Shown: one piece after another, positions 50,515-58,132 of the stretch
Position numbering within the stretch: the first letter of the stretch is position 1
Layout: the number at the start of each line of letters is the position of its first letter
DNA from: Comamonas sp. KCTC 72670
Lineage (GTDB): Bacteria; Myxococcota; Myxococcia; Myxococcales; Myxococcaceae
NCBI GenBank assembly: GCA_014656495.1
Contig: BNCN01000003.1
Span: 558,001-622,000, forward strand
Reading direction: 5' to 3'
Length of the DNA stretch: 64,000 bases
Position numbers and translations under genes: made by a program
Notes under the pieces: model-generated
Databases searched by the model: none
Told to the model about the DNA's origin: nothing
What the model saw: only the letters and a program-made list of their open reading frames with translations

Positions 50515-51597
50515 TTACTCAACGACGGGGGGCTCCGGCTCGGTGACTTCGGCGGGGAGGTCGTTGCAGCCCTCGGGGAAGAGCGCCGTCGTCCAGGTGT
50601 TGTTCGCCTCGGGGATCACGCCCGCGTCGTTGAAGCAGCTGAACGTGCTGGTGCCGCCGTCCACGCAGGGCGCGTGCGTGTAGGTGTCCCACACGCCGCG
50701 GATGCCGTCCGGGAAGGTGACGGAGCCGCCCTCGTTCACGATGACGCGGTAGTCGCAGCGCGGCGTCCCGCCGTCCTGCGTCGTCCCGAAGGTGGTGTTG
50801 TTGTTCACCAGCACGCCACCGGAGACCTCGAAGCCGAAGTGCACGGTGTCCACGCCCCCATCGGGGGTGGCGAGCCGCTTCATGGCCGTGGGGTTGGCGT
50901 CGGTCAGCGTCAGCGGCCCCTGGATGTGGACGCGCGCGCCCAGGTACTCCTGGTTGGGCCGGCCGGAGCCGCCATCCGAGTTGCCGAAGCCATTGGCGAT
51001 GCTGACCTCGAGGTCGTTCGGCGGCGTCATCGTCCCGTTCTGGGTGATGGTCATCGGCGTGGCCTCGCCGGTGCCACGGAAGTCGAAGTTGTTCTTCAGG
51101 ACCTTGCGGTAACCCTCGCGGTCCGTGAAGCGGCTGTTGTTCTGCACGTAGCCCTGGATGGTGAGGCGGTCACCCCGCGTCGGAACGTACGTGTTGGGCG
51201 GATCCGTCCGGAACTTCTGGACGAAGATGCCGTCCTGCGGGTTGTTCGGGTCGGCGACCCAGAAGTCCGCGGAAACGCCCTGGGCGTTGGTGGAGACGCG
51301 CACCACGCTCGTGACGACCACGTTCTCCAGGATGATCTGAGGACGGTCCTCCAGCAGGCGCGCCTCGCGGATGGTCACCGTCTGGACGCCACCGTCGCCC
51401 TGCCCGGTTCCACCATCACCACCGGTGCCCGCGTCGCCCGTGCCCGCGTCCGTGCCTGAGTCCGGGGTACACGTTCCAACACAGCCAGCGTCTGGAACAG
51501 GATCCGGACCGTCATCGCGGCCAGAACAGCCCGCCATGGAAGCCATCGTCGCCGCGGTGACCAGCGCCGCCGCGCCCAGCGTCTTGCGCAGTTGCAT
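50515..51597 (-). CDS. Lipoprotein, possible OB-fold
   Basis: A 360-residue lipoprotein: signal MQLRKTLGAAALVTAATMASMAGC ends in a lipobox. A Gly/Asp/Pro linker (about 25-70) leads to a beta-rich domain (about 72-175) that opens VTIREARLLEDRPQIILENVVVT and has SADFWVADPNNPQDGIFV, resembling the OB-like fold of DUF5689-type proteins. Later Cys (C at about 280, 310 and 320) could form disulfides. Function unknown; possible ligand or nucleic acid binding. ATG 51597 with GGAGA upstream. Confidence 0.72.
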   Translation of the reverse strand: MQLRKTLGAAALVTAATMASMAGCSGRDDGPDPVPDAGCVGTCTPDSGTDAGTGDAGTGGDGGTGQGDGGVQTVTIREARLLEDRPQIILENVVVTSVVRVSTNAQGVSADFWVADPNNPQDGIFVQKFRTDPPNTYVPTRGDRLTIQGYVQNNSRFTDREGYRKVLKNNFDFRGTGEATPMTITQNGTMTPPNDLEVSIANGFGNSDGGSGRPNQEYLGARVHIQGPLTLTDANPTAMKRLATPDGGVDTVHFGFEVSGGVLVNNNTTFGTTQDGGTPRCDYRVIVNEGGSVTFPDGIRGVWDTYTHAPCVDGGTSTFSCFNDAGVIPEANNTWTTALFPEGCNDLPAEVTEPEPPVVE

Positions 51598-51951
51598 CTT
51601 AGAGAATCTCCATTCGATCCGGCGCTGCGGTTATGGAAACCGACGCCTGTCGGCCAGGGGTTGGGGCCTTATACCGGCGGGGTGCGGGGGGCGGCAAGGA
51701 AGGCGCCCGCGGCACGCGTGACACGTGCGTGAACTCCAGCCCCCCGAGTCCCGGATTCCACACTGCGTCTGACTCGCGCGTCGACAGGCTCCGGATTTCC
51801 AGGAAGTCACTCCTGTGCACTCGCGCCACCCGAGTCAACCGAAGGCCGGGGCCCATCTACGATTCGGGACGCCCCGTCGCCGTTTCGGGAGACGTGTCGT
51901 GCTCCACCACTCGACCACGTCTGAGGAACGGGAATTGCTGAACACATTGCC
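51598..51951. other. 354-bp divergent spacer between lipoprotein genes
   Basis: No gene is supported; open frames crossing it (for example 51633 to 51941) are short and Arg/Gly-rich. It holds promoters for both lipoprotein genes. The minus-strand promoter candidate is noted separately. GC falls visibly toward the plus-strand gene at 51952. Confidence 0.55.
51668..51698 (-). promoter_or_regulatory. Candidate promoter of the lipoprotein gene
   Basis: On the minus strand TATAAG (51668-51673) lies 71 bp before the ATG at 51597, with TTGCCG (51693-51698) 19 bp upstream as a weak -35. The spacing is long and only the -10 is convincing. Confidence 0.25.
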
Positions 51952-53778
51952 ATGAGACTTCGCGCACTCTCCCCCTATCTGACGCTGGCCCCGCTGATCA
52001 CGGGCTGTATCAACGTTCCCGATGTCGTGGATGCACCACCGGATGCAGGTGACCCAACGACCCCCGATGGAGGGGCGACCCATCACCACGTCTCGCTCAC
52101 CACCATCGACGGAGCCACGCATGTCCGCGGCCCTGTCACCCTGCAGGCCAGCACCAACGTATCGAACCCGGAGACAGTCGAGCTCCTCCTGGGCGGCGAG
52201 CGACTGGCCACGCTGCAGGCCCCTTACACGTACACGTGGGACTCCACTGCGTATGCCGAAGCGACACACACGTTTGCGGCACGCGTCACGAAAAACGGGA
52301 GTGTCGTCACGAGCGCAGAGCGCAGGCTCGTCGTGGATCGCACCCGGCCGACCATTGTCACCCAGGAGCCCTCACCGGACGAAACCACCGTCCCATCGGG
52401 ACAGCCCATTCGCGTCCGCATCTCGGAACGAATACGAGGTGCCTCACTGGGCGGAGCATCGGTCCAACTCAGGCTCGGAGGGATACTCGTCGAACGAATT
52501 GTCGAACTCTCGGACGACGAAACCCTGCTGACGATCACGCCGACGGAAGCGGGTGCCCTCCCACATAACTTCGAACTTGCACTGGCCGATACGATTACGG
52601 ACCTCGCCGGAAATCCGCTCGACGTCGCCAATGGAACCTGGCGCTGGAGCGTTCCCTCCTGGTTGAGCGTCGGCCCCACCACCGGTATCAGTCCCGTGGG
52701 TGCACAAGCGCCACATCTGCACCTTCCATCGGGCGCTGCGCCCCTCCTCGCCTGGAAGGTCTTGGACGGCATTTCAGTCCACCGCTACCAGGACGAGACT
52801 TGGAGCGCCCTGGGTGAAGTGCTCAAAGTCGGCGTTGATGGCGTCAACGTGCTCGCGGCTTCGCCGGTGGTCCTGACGAACAACGGCACCCCTGTCGTGA
52901 GTTGGACCGAGGAGGAATGGGGCGGAGGAAACGCCTACGTCCGGACATGGACAGGAACCTCCTGGCAGACAGTTGGCGCACCGGTTGACGGCGCGGGCAA
53001 GCCATCCCTCCATTTTGGAACCACCCCACAACCGTGGCTCGCGGCCATCCAGGACGGCCCGGATCAAGGTTCGACGAGCGTGCGCCTGCACCAACTGAAC
53101 GGCGCCCACTGGCAAGGCGTTGGGACGCCGCTGCGAGCGGACACTGCGTCCACCGGGCAAGTCAATGACCTCTCCTTGAGCGCGCATGGAGCAGTGCCTT
53201 ACATCGCGTGGTCTGAGTTCGACGTTGATGCGAACTTGAATCCCATCAACGGACGCGTCCACGTGTGGCGCCGCCACGCCAACCAGTGGATTCCGGTTGG
53301 TGGAACACTGAAAGCCCACACGACGGGCACGAGCGCCAGTCAATCGACGATGGTGATGGACGGTGAAGGACATCCTGTCGTGGCCTGGTCTGAATCAACC
53401 CCTCCTGGCCCCGATGGCACTGCGGCCCGGGTCTACGTCTCGAGATGGACCGGTAACGAATGGGCGCCCCTCGGAAATGGGTTGAGCGCCACGCCAGGCA
53501 ATACGACGGCGGATCAGCCATCCCTTGCCCTGGGGGTCGATGGCGAGCCACTTGTTTCATGGCGGGAGAGCGACGGCACGACGAACCGAGCCCACGTCCG
53601 TCGCTGGAATGGCACAACCTGGCAGACCCTCCATGGCACCTCAGGGGCCCTTCCGGACGCCACCAACGTAGGGAGTCCGCAGCTTCAGGTCGACTCGGAT
53701 GGAATCCCTTGGATCGCCACTGAAGCCCGGGCGCCAGATGGGCGCCAACGAATCTTCGTCTACCGATTCAACCGCTAA
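51952..53778 (+). CDS. Lipoprotein with Ig-like domain and repeat blades
   Basis: A 608-residue secreted protein. The signal ends in a lipobox (LITGC). Then an Ig-like domain (about 48-125), an SbsA-type Ig domain (about 128-225: EPSPDETTVPSGQPIRVRIS ... LADTITDLAGNPL) and from residue 245 a run of four to five beta-propeller-like units, each about 60 residues with a Trp-Gly core (VVSWTEEEW, VAWSE, LVSWRE). Codon use differs from neighbours: A and T are common at third positions and GC is lower, suggesting recent transfer. ATG 51952 follows a weak site. Confidence 0.78.
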   Translation: MRLRALSPYLTLAPLITGCINVPDVVDAPPDAGDPTTPDGGATHHHVSLTTIDGATHVRGPVTLQASTNVSNPETVELLLGGERLATLQAPYTYTWDSTAYAEATHTFAARVTKNGSVVTSAERRLVVDRTRPTIVTQEPSPDETTVPSGQPIRVRISERIRGASLGGASVQLRLGGILVERIVELSDDETLLTITPTEAGALPHNFELALADTITDLAGNPLDVANGTWRWSVPSWLSVGPTTGISPVGAQAPHLHLPSGAAPLLAWKVLDGISVHRYQDETWSALGEVLKVGVDGVNVLAASPVVLTNNGTPVVSWTEEEWGGGNAYVRTWTGTSWQTVGAPVDGAGKPSLHFGTTPQPWLAAIQDGPDQGSTSVRLHQLNGAHWQGVGTPLRADTASTGQVNDLSLSAHGAVPYIAWSEFDVDANLNPINGRVHVWRRHANQWIPVGGTLKAHTTGTSASQSTMVMDGEGHPVVAWSESTPPGPDGTAARVYVSRWTGNEWAPLGNGLSATPGNTTADQPSLALGVDGEPLVSWRESDGTTNRAHVRRWNGTTWQTLHGTSGALPDATNVGSPQLQVDSDGIPWIATEARAPDGRQRIFVYRFNR

Positions 53779-53812
53779 CCTCCCCATTGCCGTCAGTCGC
53801 TACACTGGCGGC

Positions 53813-54634
53813 ATGGCTTCCCCCACCCTCCCCTTCCTCCAGGGCCTGCGGCCCACGCTGCACATCGCCCACCGCGGCGGCGCGGCGCTGGCTCCGGAGA
53901 ACACCCTGACCGCGTTCCGCCAGGCGGTGGTGCAGTACCGCACGGACATGCTGGAGCTCGACCTCCACCTCACGCGGGATGGCGAGCTCGTCGTCGCGCA
54001 CGACGCCACGCTGGAGCGCTGCACGGATGGCGCCGGCGCGCTCGCGGACCTCACGCTGGCCGAGCTCCAGCGTCTGGACGCGGGCTTCCACTTCACGGCG
54101 GATGAAGGCCGCACCTTCCCGTTCCGGGGCCAGGGCGTGCGCGTCCCCACCTTCCGCGAGCTGCTGCGTGCGTTCCCCGGGCTGCGGCTCAACGTGGAGC
54201 TCAAGCCGGACGTGCCCGGCATCGAGGACGTCTTCGCCCAGGTCCTTCAGGAAGAAGGCGCGCTGGAGCGCATCTGCATGGGCAGCGAACAGGACGCCAT
54301 CGCCGAACGGCTGGTCGCGCGGCTCCCCTCCGCCTGCCACTTCTACCCTCGCGACGCGTTGGCCGCCTTCGTCATTGGCCTGCGGAGCGGGAGCCCGCCG
54401 CCGGAGGACCCGCGCTACACCGTGCTCGACATGCCGCTGTACTTCGGGGACATCCGGCTGGTGGACGCGGACTTCCTGCGGGAGTGCGCGGCCCGCGGCA
54501 AGTGGGTCAACGTCTGGACCGTGGACGACCCGGGGGAGATGCGGCAGCTGCTGGCGGAGGGCGTCGGCGGCATCATGACCGACCGGCCGGACGTCCTGAG
54601 GCAGATCATGGACGCCCCCTCGAAGCCGGGATAA
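53813..54634 (+). CDS. Glycerophosphodiester phosphodiesterase
   Basis: A 273-residue GDPD that cleaves glycerophosphodiesters to glycerol-3-phosphate and an alcohol. Motifs are canonical: IAHRGG, LAPENTLTAF, ELDLHLTRDGELVVAHD, VELKPD and the terminal MTDRPD. No signal peptide, so cytoplasmic. ATG 53813. It is followed by the kinase gene after 11 bp (same strand). Confidence 0.93.
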   Translation: MASPTLPFLQGLRPTLHIAHRGGAALAPENTLTAFRQAVVQYRTDMLELDLHLTRDGELVVAHDATLERCTDGAGALADLTLAELQRLDAGFHFTADEGRTFPFRGQGVRVPTFRELLRAFPGLRLNVELKPDVPGIEDVFAQVLQEEGALERICMGSEQDAIAERLVARLPSACHFYPRDALAAFVIGLRSGSPPPEDPRYTVLDMPLYFGDIRLVDADFLRECAARGKWVNVWTVDDPGEMRQLLAEGVGGIMTDRPDVLRQIMDAPSKPG

Positions 54635-54645
54635 GCCCCGGATTC

Positions 54646-55383
54646 ATGCCTCGCACCCCCGCTCGCACGCGCTCGAAGCCCGCCCCGGCCGCCCCCGCCC
54701 CGGAGGCGGCCCCCAAGGCACCCTCGCGTCCCAAGAACACGCTGCGCGTCAAGGTGCCCAAGGCGCGCCGCTTCGTGGCGCTGGCGGGGAACATCGGCGC
54801 GGGCAAGACGACGGCGGCGAAGATGATCAGCCAGGCCTTCGGGTACGAGCTGTTCGACGAGCCCGTCATCGACAACCGCTTCCTGCGTGACTACTACGCG
54901 GACATGTCGCGCTGGTCCTTCACGCTCCAGCTCGAGTTCCTCATCCGGCGCGTCGAGCACCACGAGCTCATCCACTCGTACCGCCGCAGCTGCGTGCAGG
55001 ACCGCACGCTGTACGAGGACCCGGAGATCTTCGCCAAGTACCTGCACGGCCTGGGGCACATGACGAACGCGGAGCTGGACCTGTACTACGAGTACTTCCA
55101 GCGCCTGTCGCGCCACATCATCCGGCCCGACAAGGTCATCTGCTTCGAGGTGGGCAGCGTGGAGGTGCTGCTCCAGCGCATCCGCACCCGGGGCCGCGAG
55201 GAGGAGAAGGGCATCCGCCACCAGTTCCTCCGCGGGCTCAACGGCTACTACGCCAGCTTCCCCCTGGTGCTGCAGGAGAAGTACGGCGTGGACTGCCTCG
55301 TCATGGACGTGTCCAAGCAGGACATCCGGCGGGGCCGCGGGCGCGAGGAGTTCCTCGACAGCGTCTCCACCTTCCTGGCCTGA
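54646..55383 (+). CDS. Deoxynucleoside kinase
   Basis: A 245-residue kinase of the dNK (dCK/dGK) family that phosphorylates salvaged deoxynucleosides. P-loop GNIGAGKTTAAKM, substrate residues VQDRTLYED, LID region RIRTRGREEE. A 40-residue basic, Ala/Pro-rich N-terminal extension is unusual. ATG 54646 is the only good start. Confidence 0.88.
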   Translation: MPRTPARTRSKPAPAAPAPEAAPKAPSRPKNTLRVKVPKARRFVALAGNIGAGKTTAAKMISQAFGYELFDEPVIDNRFLRDYYADMSRWSFTLQLEFLIRRVEHHELIHSYRRSCVQDRTLYEDPEIFAKYLHGLGHMTNAELDLYYEYFQRLSRHIIRPDKVICFEVGSVEVLLQRIRTRGREEEKGIRHQFLRGLNGYYASFPLVLQEKYGVDCLVMDVSKQDIRRGRGREEFLDSVSTFLA

Positions 55384-55440
55384 GCACCCGGCGGGCCGAG
55401 AGGCCGCGCGCCCTTTCGGTGCGGTACGGCGGGACACGGG

Positions 55441-55452
55441 GCGGTGCACCGC
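55441..55452. promoter_or_regulatory. Perfect 12-bp palindrome before thioesterase
   Basis: GCGGTGCACCGC is a perfect dyad 46 bp upstream of the ATG at 55499, in the only gap between dNK and the thioesterase. It may be an operator, but in 70 percent GC DNA short palindromes occur by chance. Confidence 0.2.
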
Positions 55453-55498
55453 GTTAGAGCATGGCGCATCGAACCTGTCCGACAACCCGAGGTGCGCG

Positions 55499-56017
55499 AT
55501 GAACGACCTGTCCCCGAAGAGCCCCAAGGACACGGAGGTGGTGATGACCCAGCTCATCCTCCCTCCGGACGCCAACAACCTGAACGCCGCGTTCGGTGGC
55601 AAGGTGATGCAGTGGATCGACATCTGCGGGGCCGTGGCCGCGCAGCGCCACTGCCGGCAGGTGGTCGTCACCGCCTCCATGGACGACCTGCACTTCCACG
55701 CCCCCATCAAGGTGGGCTGGGTGGCCCTGCTGCACAGCCGCGTCCTGGCCGCCTTCCGCACCTCCATGGAGGTGGGCGTCACGGTGCACGCGGAGAACCC
55801 GCTCACCGGTGAGCGGCACCTCACCACCAGCGCGCTGCTGACCTTCGTGGCCATCGACAAGGACGGCCAGCGCGTGCCAGTGCCGCCCCTCCTCCTGGAG
55901 ACGGACGAGGACCGCGCAGCGCTGAAGGAGGCCGAGGCGCGGAGGTCCCAGCGGCTCGCCCGGCAGAAGCAGAACCAGAGCTGGCTGCAGGTGATGACGC
56001 CCATCGCGGGCGCCTGA
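55499..56017 (+). CDS. Acyl-CoA thioesterase (hot-dog)
   Basis: A 172-residue hot-dog enzyme of the YciA/BACH type that hydrolyses acyl-CoA. The conserved phrase NLNAAFGGKVMQWIDICGAVAA (Asp in the core helix) and VVTASMDDLHFHAPIKVGW are diagnostic. A charged tail (about 140-172) is disordered. ATG 55499. Confidence 0.9.
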   Translation: MNDLSPKSPKDTEVVMTQLILPPDANNLNAAFGGKVMQWIDICGAVAAQRHCRQVVVTASMDDLHFHAPIKVGWVALLHSRVLAAFRTSMEVGVTVHAENPLTGERHLTTSALLTFVAIDKDGQRVPVPPLLLETDEDRAALKEAEARRSQRLARQKQNQSWLQVMTPIAGA

Positions 56018-56050
56018 AGCCCGCGGCGCCGGCCAAGCCCCGGACGCACG

Positions 56051-56084
56051 GAGGCCGGGCGAGGCATGTGCCCCGTCCGGCCTC
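56051..56084. terminator. Bidirectional hairpin between convergent genes
   Basis: GAGGCCGG (56051-56058) and CCGGCCTC (56077-56084) pair, and an inner stem continues to a 4-nt loop. It lies 33 bp past the thioesterase stop and 44 bp past the iscA-like stop on the other strand. Confidence 0.55.
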
Positions 56085-56128
56085 TCTCGCCCGAACCTTC
56101 CGGGCGCGAACTCGCGGCGGTGTGTGGC

Positions 56129-56524
56129 TCAGGTCGTGAACGACGTGCCGCAGCCGCAGGAGGACTTCGCGTTCGGGTTGTTGAACTTGAAGCCCGAGCC
56201 GGTGATGGCGGAGACGTAATCAATCTCCGTGCCCCCCAGGTACTGGCTGCTCATCGGGTCGGAGGCGATCTTCACGCCGTCCTGCTCCCACGTGATGTCC
56301 CCGGCCTTGGACTCCTTGACCAGGTTCAAGTCATAGCCCAGGCCGCTGCAGCCCGCGGGCACGACGCGGATGGAGAAGAAGTAGTCCTCGAAGCCCTGGG
56401 CCTTGATGACGCTCTTCACCTGCTGGATGGCGGCGTCCGTCAGGCGCACGGCCACCGGAGTGGCCTGGGGAGCCGTCGAAGCGGCGGGGGCGGCGGAAGT
56501 CGTGGGGGTGCTGTCCATGTCCAT
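56129..56524 (-). CDS. IscA/ErpA-type Fe-S carrier
   Basis: A 131-residue A-type carrier that hands clusters to apo-proteins. Three ligand Cys: VPAGCSGLGYD and the C-terminal SSCGCG. A 20-residue Ala/Thr/Pro N-terminal extension precedes the core, longer than usual. ATG 56524 with AGAGGAG upstream. It is divergent from the rhodanese-MoeB gene across 75 bp, linking Fe-S and sulfur transfer. Confidence 0.92.
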   Translation of the reverse strand: MDMDSTPTTSAAPAASTAPQATPVAVRLTDAAIQQVKSVIKAQGFEDYFFSIRVVPAGCSGLGYDLNLVKESKAGDITWEQDGVKIASDPMSSQYLGGTEIDYVSAITGSGFKFNNPNAKSSCGCGTSFTT

Positions 56525-56599
56525 GTCTCCTCTGAGGGACTTATAACGCCCGGGCCCTGAAAATCCATCGGCCCTGCCCCTGGGTTATATGCACCCGAC
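56525..56599. promoter_or_regulatory. Compact divergent promoter region
   Basis: In 75 bp there are two -10-like hexamers: TATAAG on the minus strand (56540-56545) for the carrier and TTATAT on the plus strand (56585-56590) for MoeB. The plus site would place initiation within a few bases of ATG 56600, a nearly leaderless mRNA. Confidence 0.3.
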
Positions 56600-57766
56600 A
56601 TGGCTCGGACCTTCCAGACGCTGCTCGCCGGGGTGAAACAGGAGATTCGCGAGGTCTCCGTGGAGGACGTGAAGCGGCTGCTGGAGGCCCGAGCTCCCGT
56701 GAAGCTGCTGGATGTCCGGGAATCGGACGAGTACGCGGGCGGCCGGCTGCCGGGCGCCCTCCACATTCCAAGGGGTTACCTGGAGTTGCGCGTGGAAGGC
56801 CAGGTCCAGCGGGACGAGGAGGTCGTCGTCTACTGCGCGGGCGGCACGCGGTCCGCCCTGGCCGCCAAGACGCTGAAGGAGCTGGGGTACGAGCGGGTGT
56901 CCTCCCTGGCCGGAGGCTTCAACCGATGGAGCGACGCCGCCCTCCCCGTGGAGAAGCCCTTCGTCCTCTCCGCCGAGCAGAAGGAGCGCTACCGCCGCCA
57001 CCTGAGCCTCCCCGAGGTCGGAGAGGCGGGCCAGGCGAAGCTGCTCCAGGCGCGTGTGCTGCTGCTGGGAGCCGGCGGGCTGGGCTCCCCCGCGGCGCTG
57101 TACCTCGCCGCCGCCGGCGTGGGCACGCTGGGCATCGTCGACTCGGACGCGGTGGACCTGAGCAACCTCCAGCGGCAGGTCATCCACACCCGTGAGCGGC
57201 AGGGCCAGTCCAAGGTGTCCAGCGCGCGGGCCGCCATCGAGGCGCTCAACCCGGACGTGAAGGTGGTGGGCTTCGAGGAGCGCCTCGACTCACGCAACGT
57301 GCTGCGCATCCTGGAGGGCTTCGACCTCGTCCTGGACGGCGGCGACAACTTCCCCACGCGCTACCTGCTCAACGACGCGTGCGTGATGTTGGGAAAGCCC
57401 AACGTCCACGGCTCCATCTTCCGCTTCGAGGGCCAGGTGACGACCTTCGCGCCCGGCCAGGGCCCCTGCTACCGCTGCCTGTACCCCGCGCCGCCGCCGC
57501 CCGAGCTGGCGCCGTCCTGCGCCGAGGCCGGCGTGCTGGGCGTGCTGCCCGGCGTCATGGGCCTGCTGCAGGCCACCGAGGCCCTCAAGCTCATCCTCGG
57601 CCAGGGCGAGCCGCTCGTGGGCCGGCTGCTCACCTTCGACGCGCTGGGCACCCGCTTCCAGGAGCTCAAGCTGCGCCGGGACGCCCAGTGCCCGGTGTGC
57701 GCGCCCGGCACGAAGGTGGAGCTCATCGACTACGAGCGCTTCTGCGCCGCGCCCACGCCCGCCTGA
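56600..57766 (+). CDS. Rhodanese-MoeB/ThiF fusion
   Basis: A 388-residue sulfur-transfer enzyme. Residues about 18-110 are a rhodanese with active Cys in YCAGGTRS. Residues about 125-388 are an E1-like adenylyltransferase: GAGGLGSPAALYLA for ATP, DSDAVDLSNLQRQV, CYRCLYP and CPVC for zinc. It should adenylate and sulfurate a ThiS/MoaD-type carrier. The order (rhodanese first) is the reverse of eukaryotic MOCS3. ATG 56600. The second rhodanese follows after 15 bp. Confidence 0.93.
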   Translation: MARTFQTLLAGVKQEIREVSVEDVKRLLEARAPVKLLDVRESDEYAGGRLPGALHIPRGYLELRVEGQVQRDEEVVVYCAGGTRSALAAKTLKELGYERVSSLAGGFNRWSDAALPVEKPFVLSAEQKERYRRHLSLPEVGEAGQAKLLQARVLLLGAGGLGSPAALYLAAAGVGTLGIVDSDAVDLSNLQRQVIHTRERQGQSKVSSARAAIEALNPDVKVVGFEERLDSRNVLRILEGFDLVLDGGDNFPTRYLLNDACVMLGKPNVHGSIFRFEGQVTTFAPGQGPCYRCLYPAPPPPELAPSCAEAGVLGVLPGVMGLLQATEALKLILGQGEPLVGRLLTFDALGTRFQELKLRRDAQCPVCAPGTKVELIDYERFCAAPTPA

Positions 57767-57781
57767 AAGGCCACACGCCCC

Positions 57782-58114
57782 ATGCCCATCCCCGAGATTG
57801 CCCCCGCCCAGCTCGCCGCGCTGCTCGCCGGCCCCGCGGAGTCCCGCCCCGCCCTGCTCGACGTGCGCTTCGTCCATGAGCACGAATGGGTGGCGCTGCC
57901 GGACTCGCTGCTGATTCCGCTGCCGGAGCTGGAGGAGCGCGCCGCGGAGCTGGAGCCCCTGCGCGGCCGGCCCGTCGTCGTCTACTGCCACCATGGGGTG
58001 CGCAGCCTGGACGGCGCGGCCTACCTCATGTCGCTGGGCATGGACGCGGTGTCGCTGCGAGGCGGCATCGACCTGTACTCCCGGCAGGTGGACCCGACCC
58101 TGCCCCGCTACTGA
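57782..58114 (+). CDS. Stand-alone rhodanese
   Basis: A 110-residue single-domain rhodanese with loop VYCHHGVRS (active Cys). It belongs to the GlpE/PspE-like small group and could supply sulfane sulfur to the upstream MoeB. ATG 57782. It is convergent with the kinase at 58133, 18 bp apart. Confidence 0.9.
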   Translation: MPIPEIAPAQLAALLAGPAESRPALLDVRFVHEHEWVALPDSLLIPLPELEERAAELEPLRGRPVVVYCHHGVRSLDGAAYLMSLGMDAVSLRGGIDLYSRQVDPTLPRY

Positions 58115-58132
58115 CGGGGCGACGCGGGCGTC

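Noticed and set aside
58120-58131. A GACG/CGTC stem between the rhodanese and kinase genes
   Set aside because: Only 4 bp long and no T run; too weak to call.
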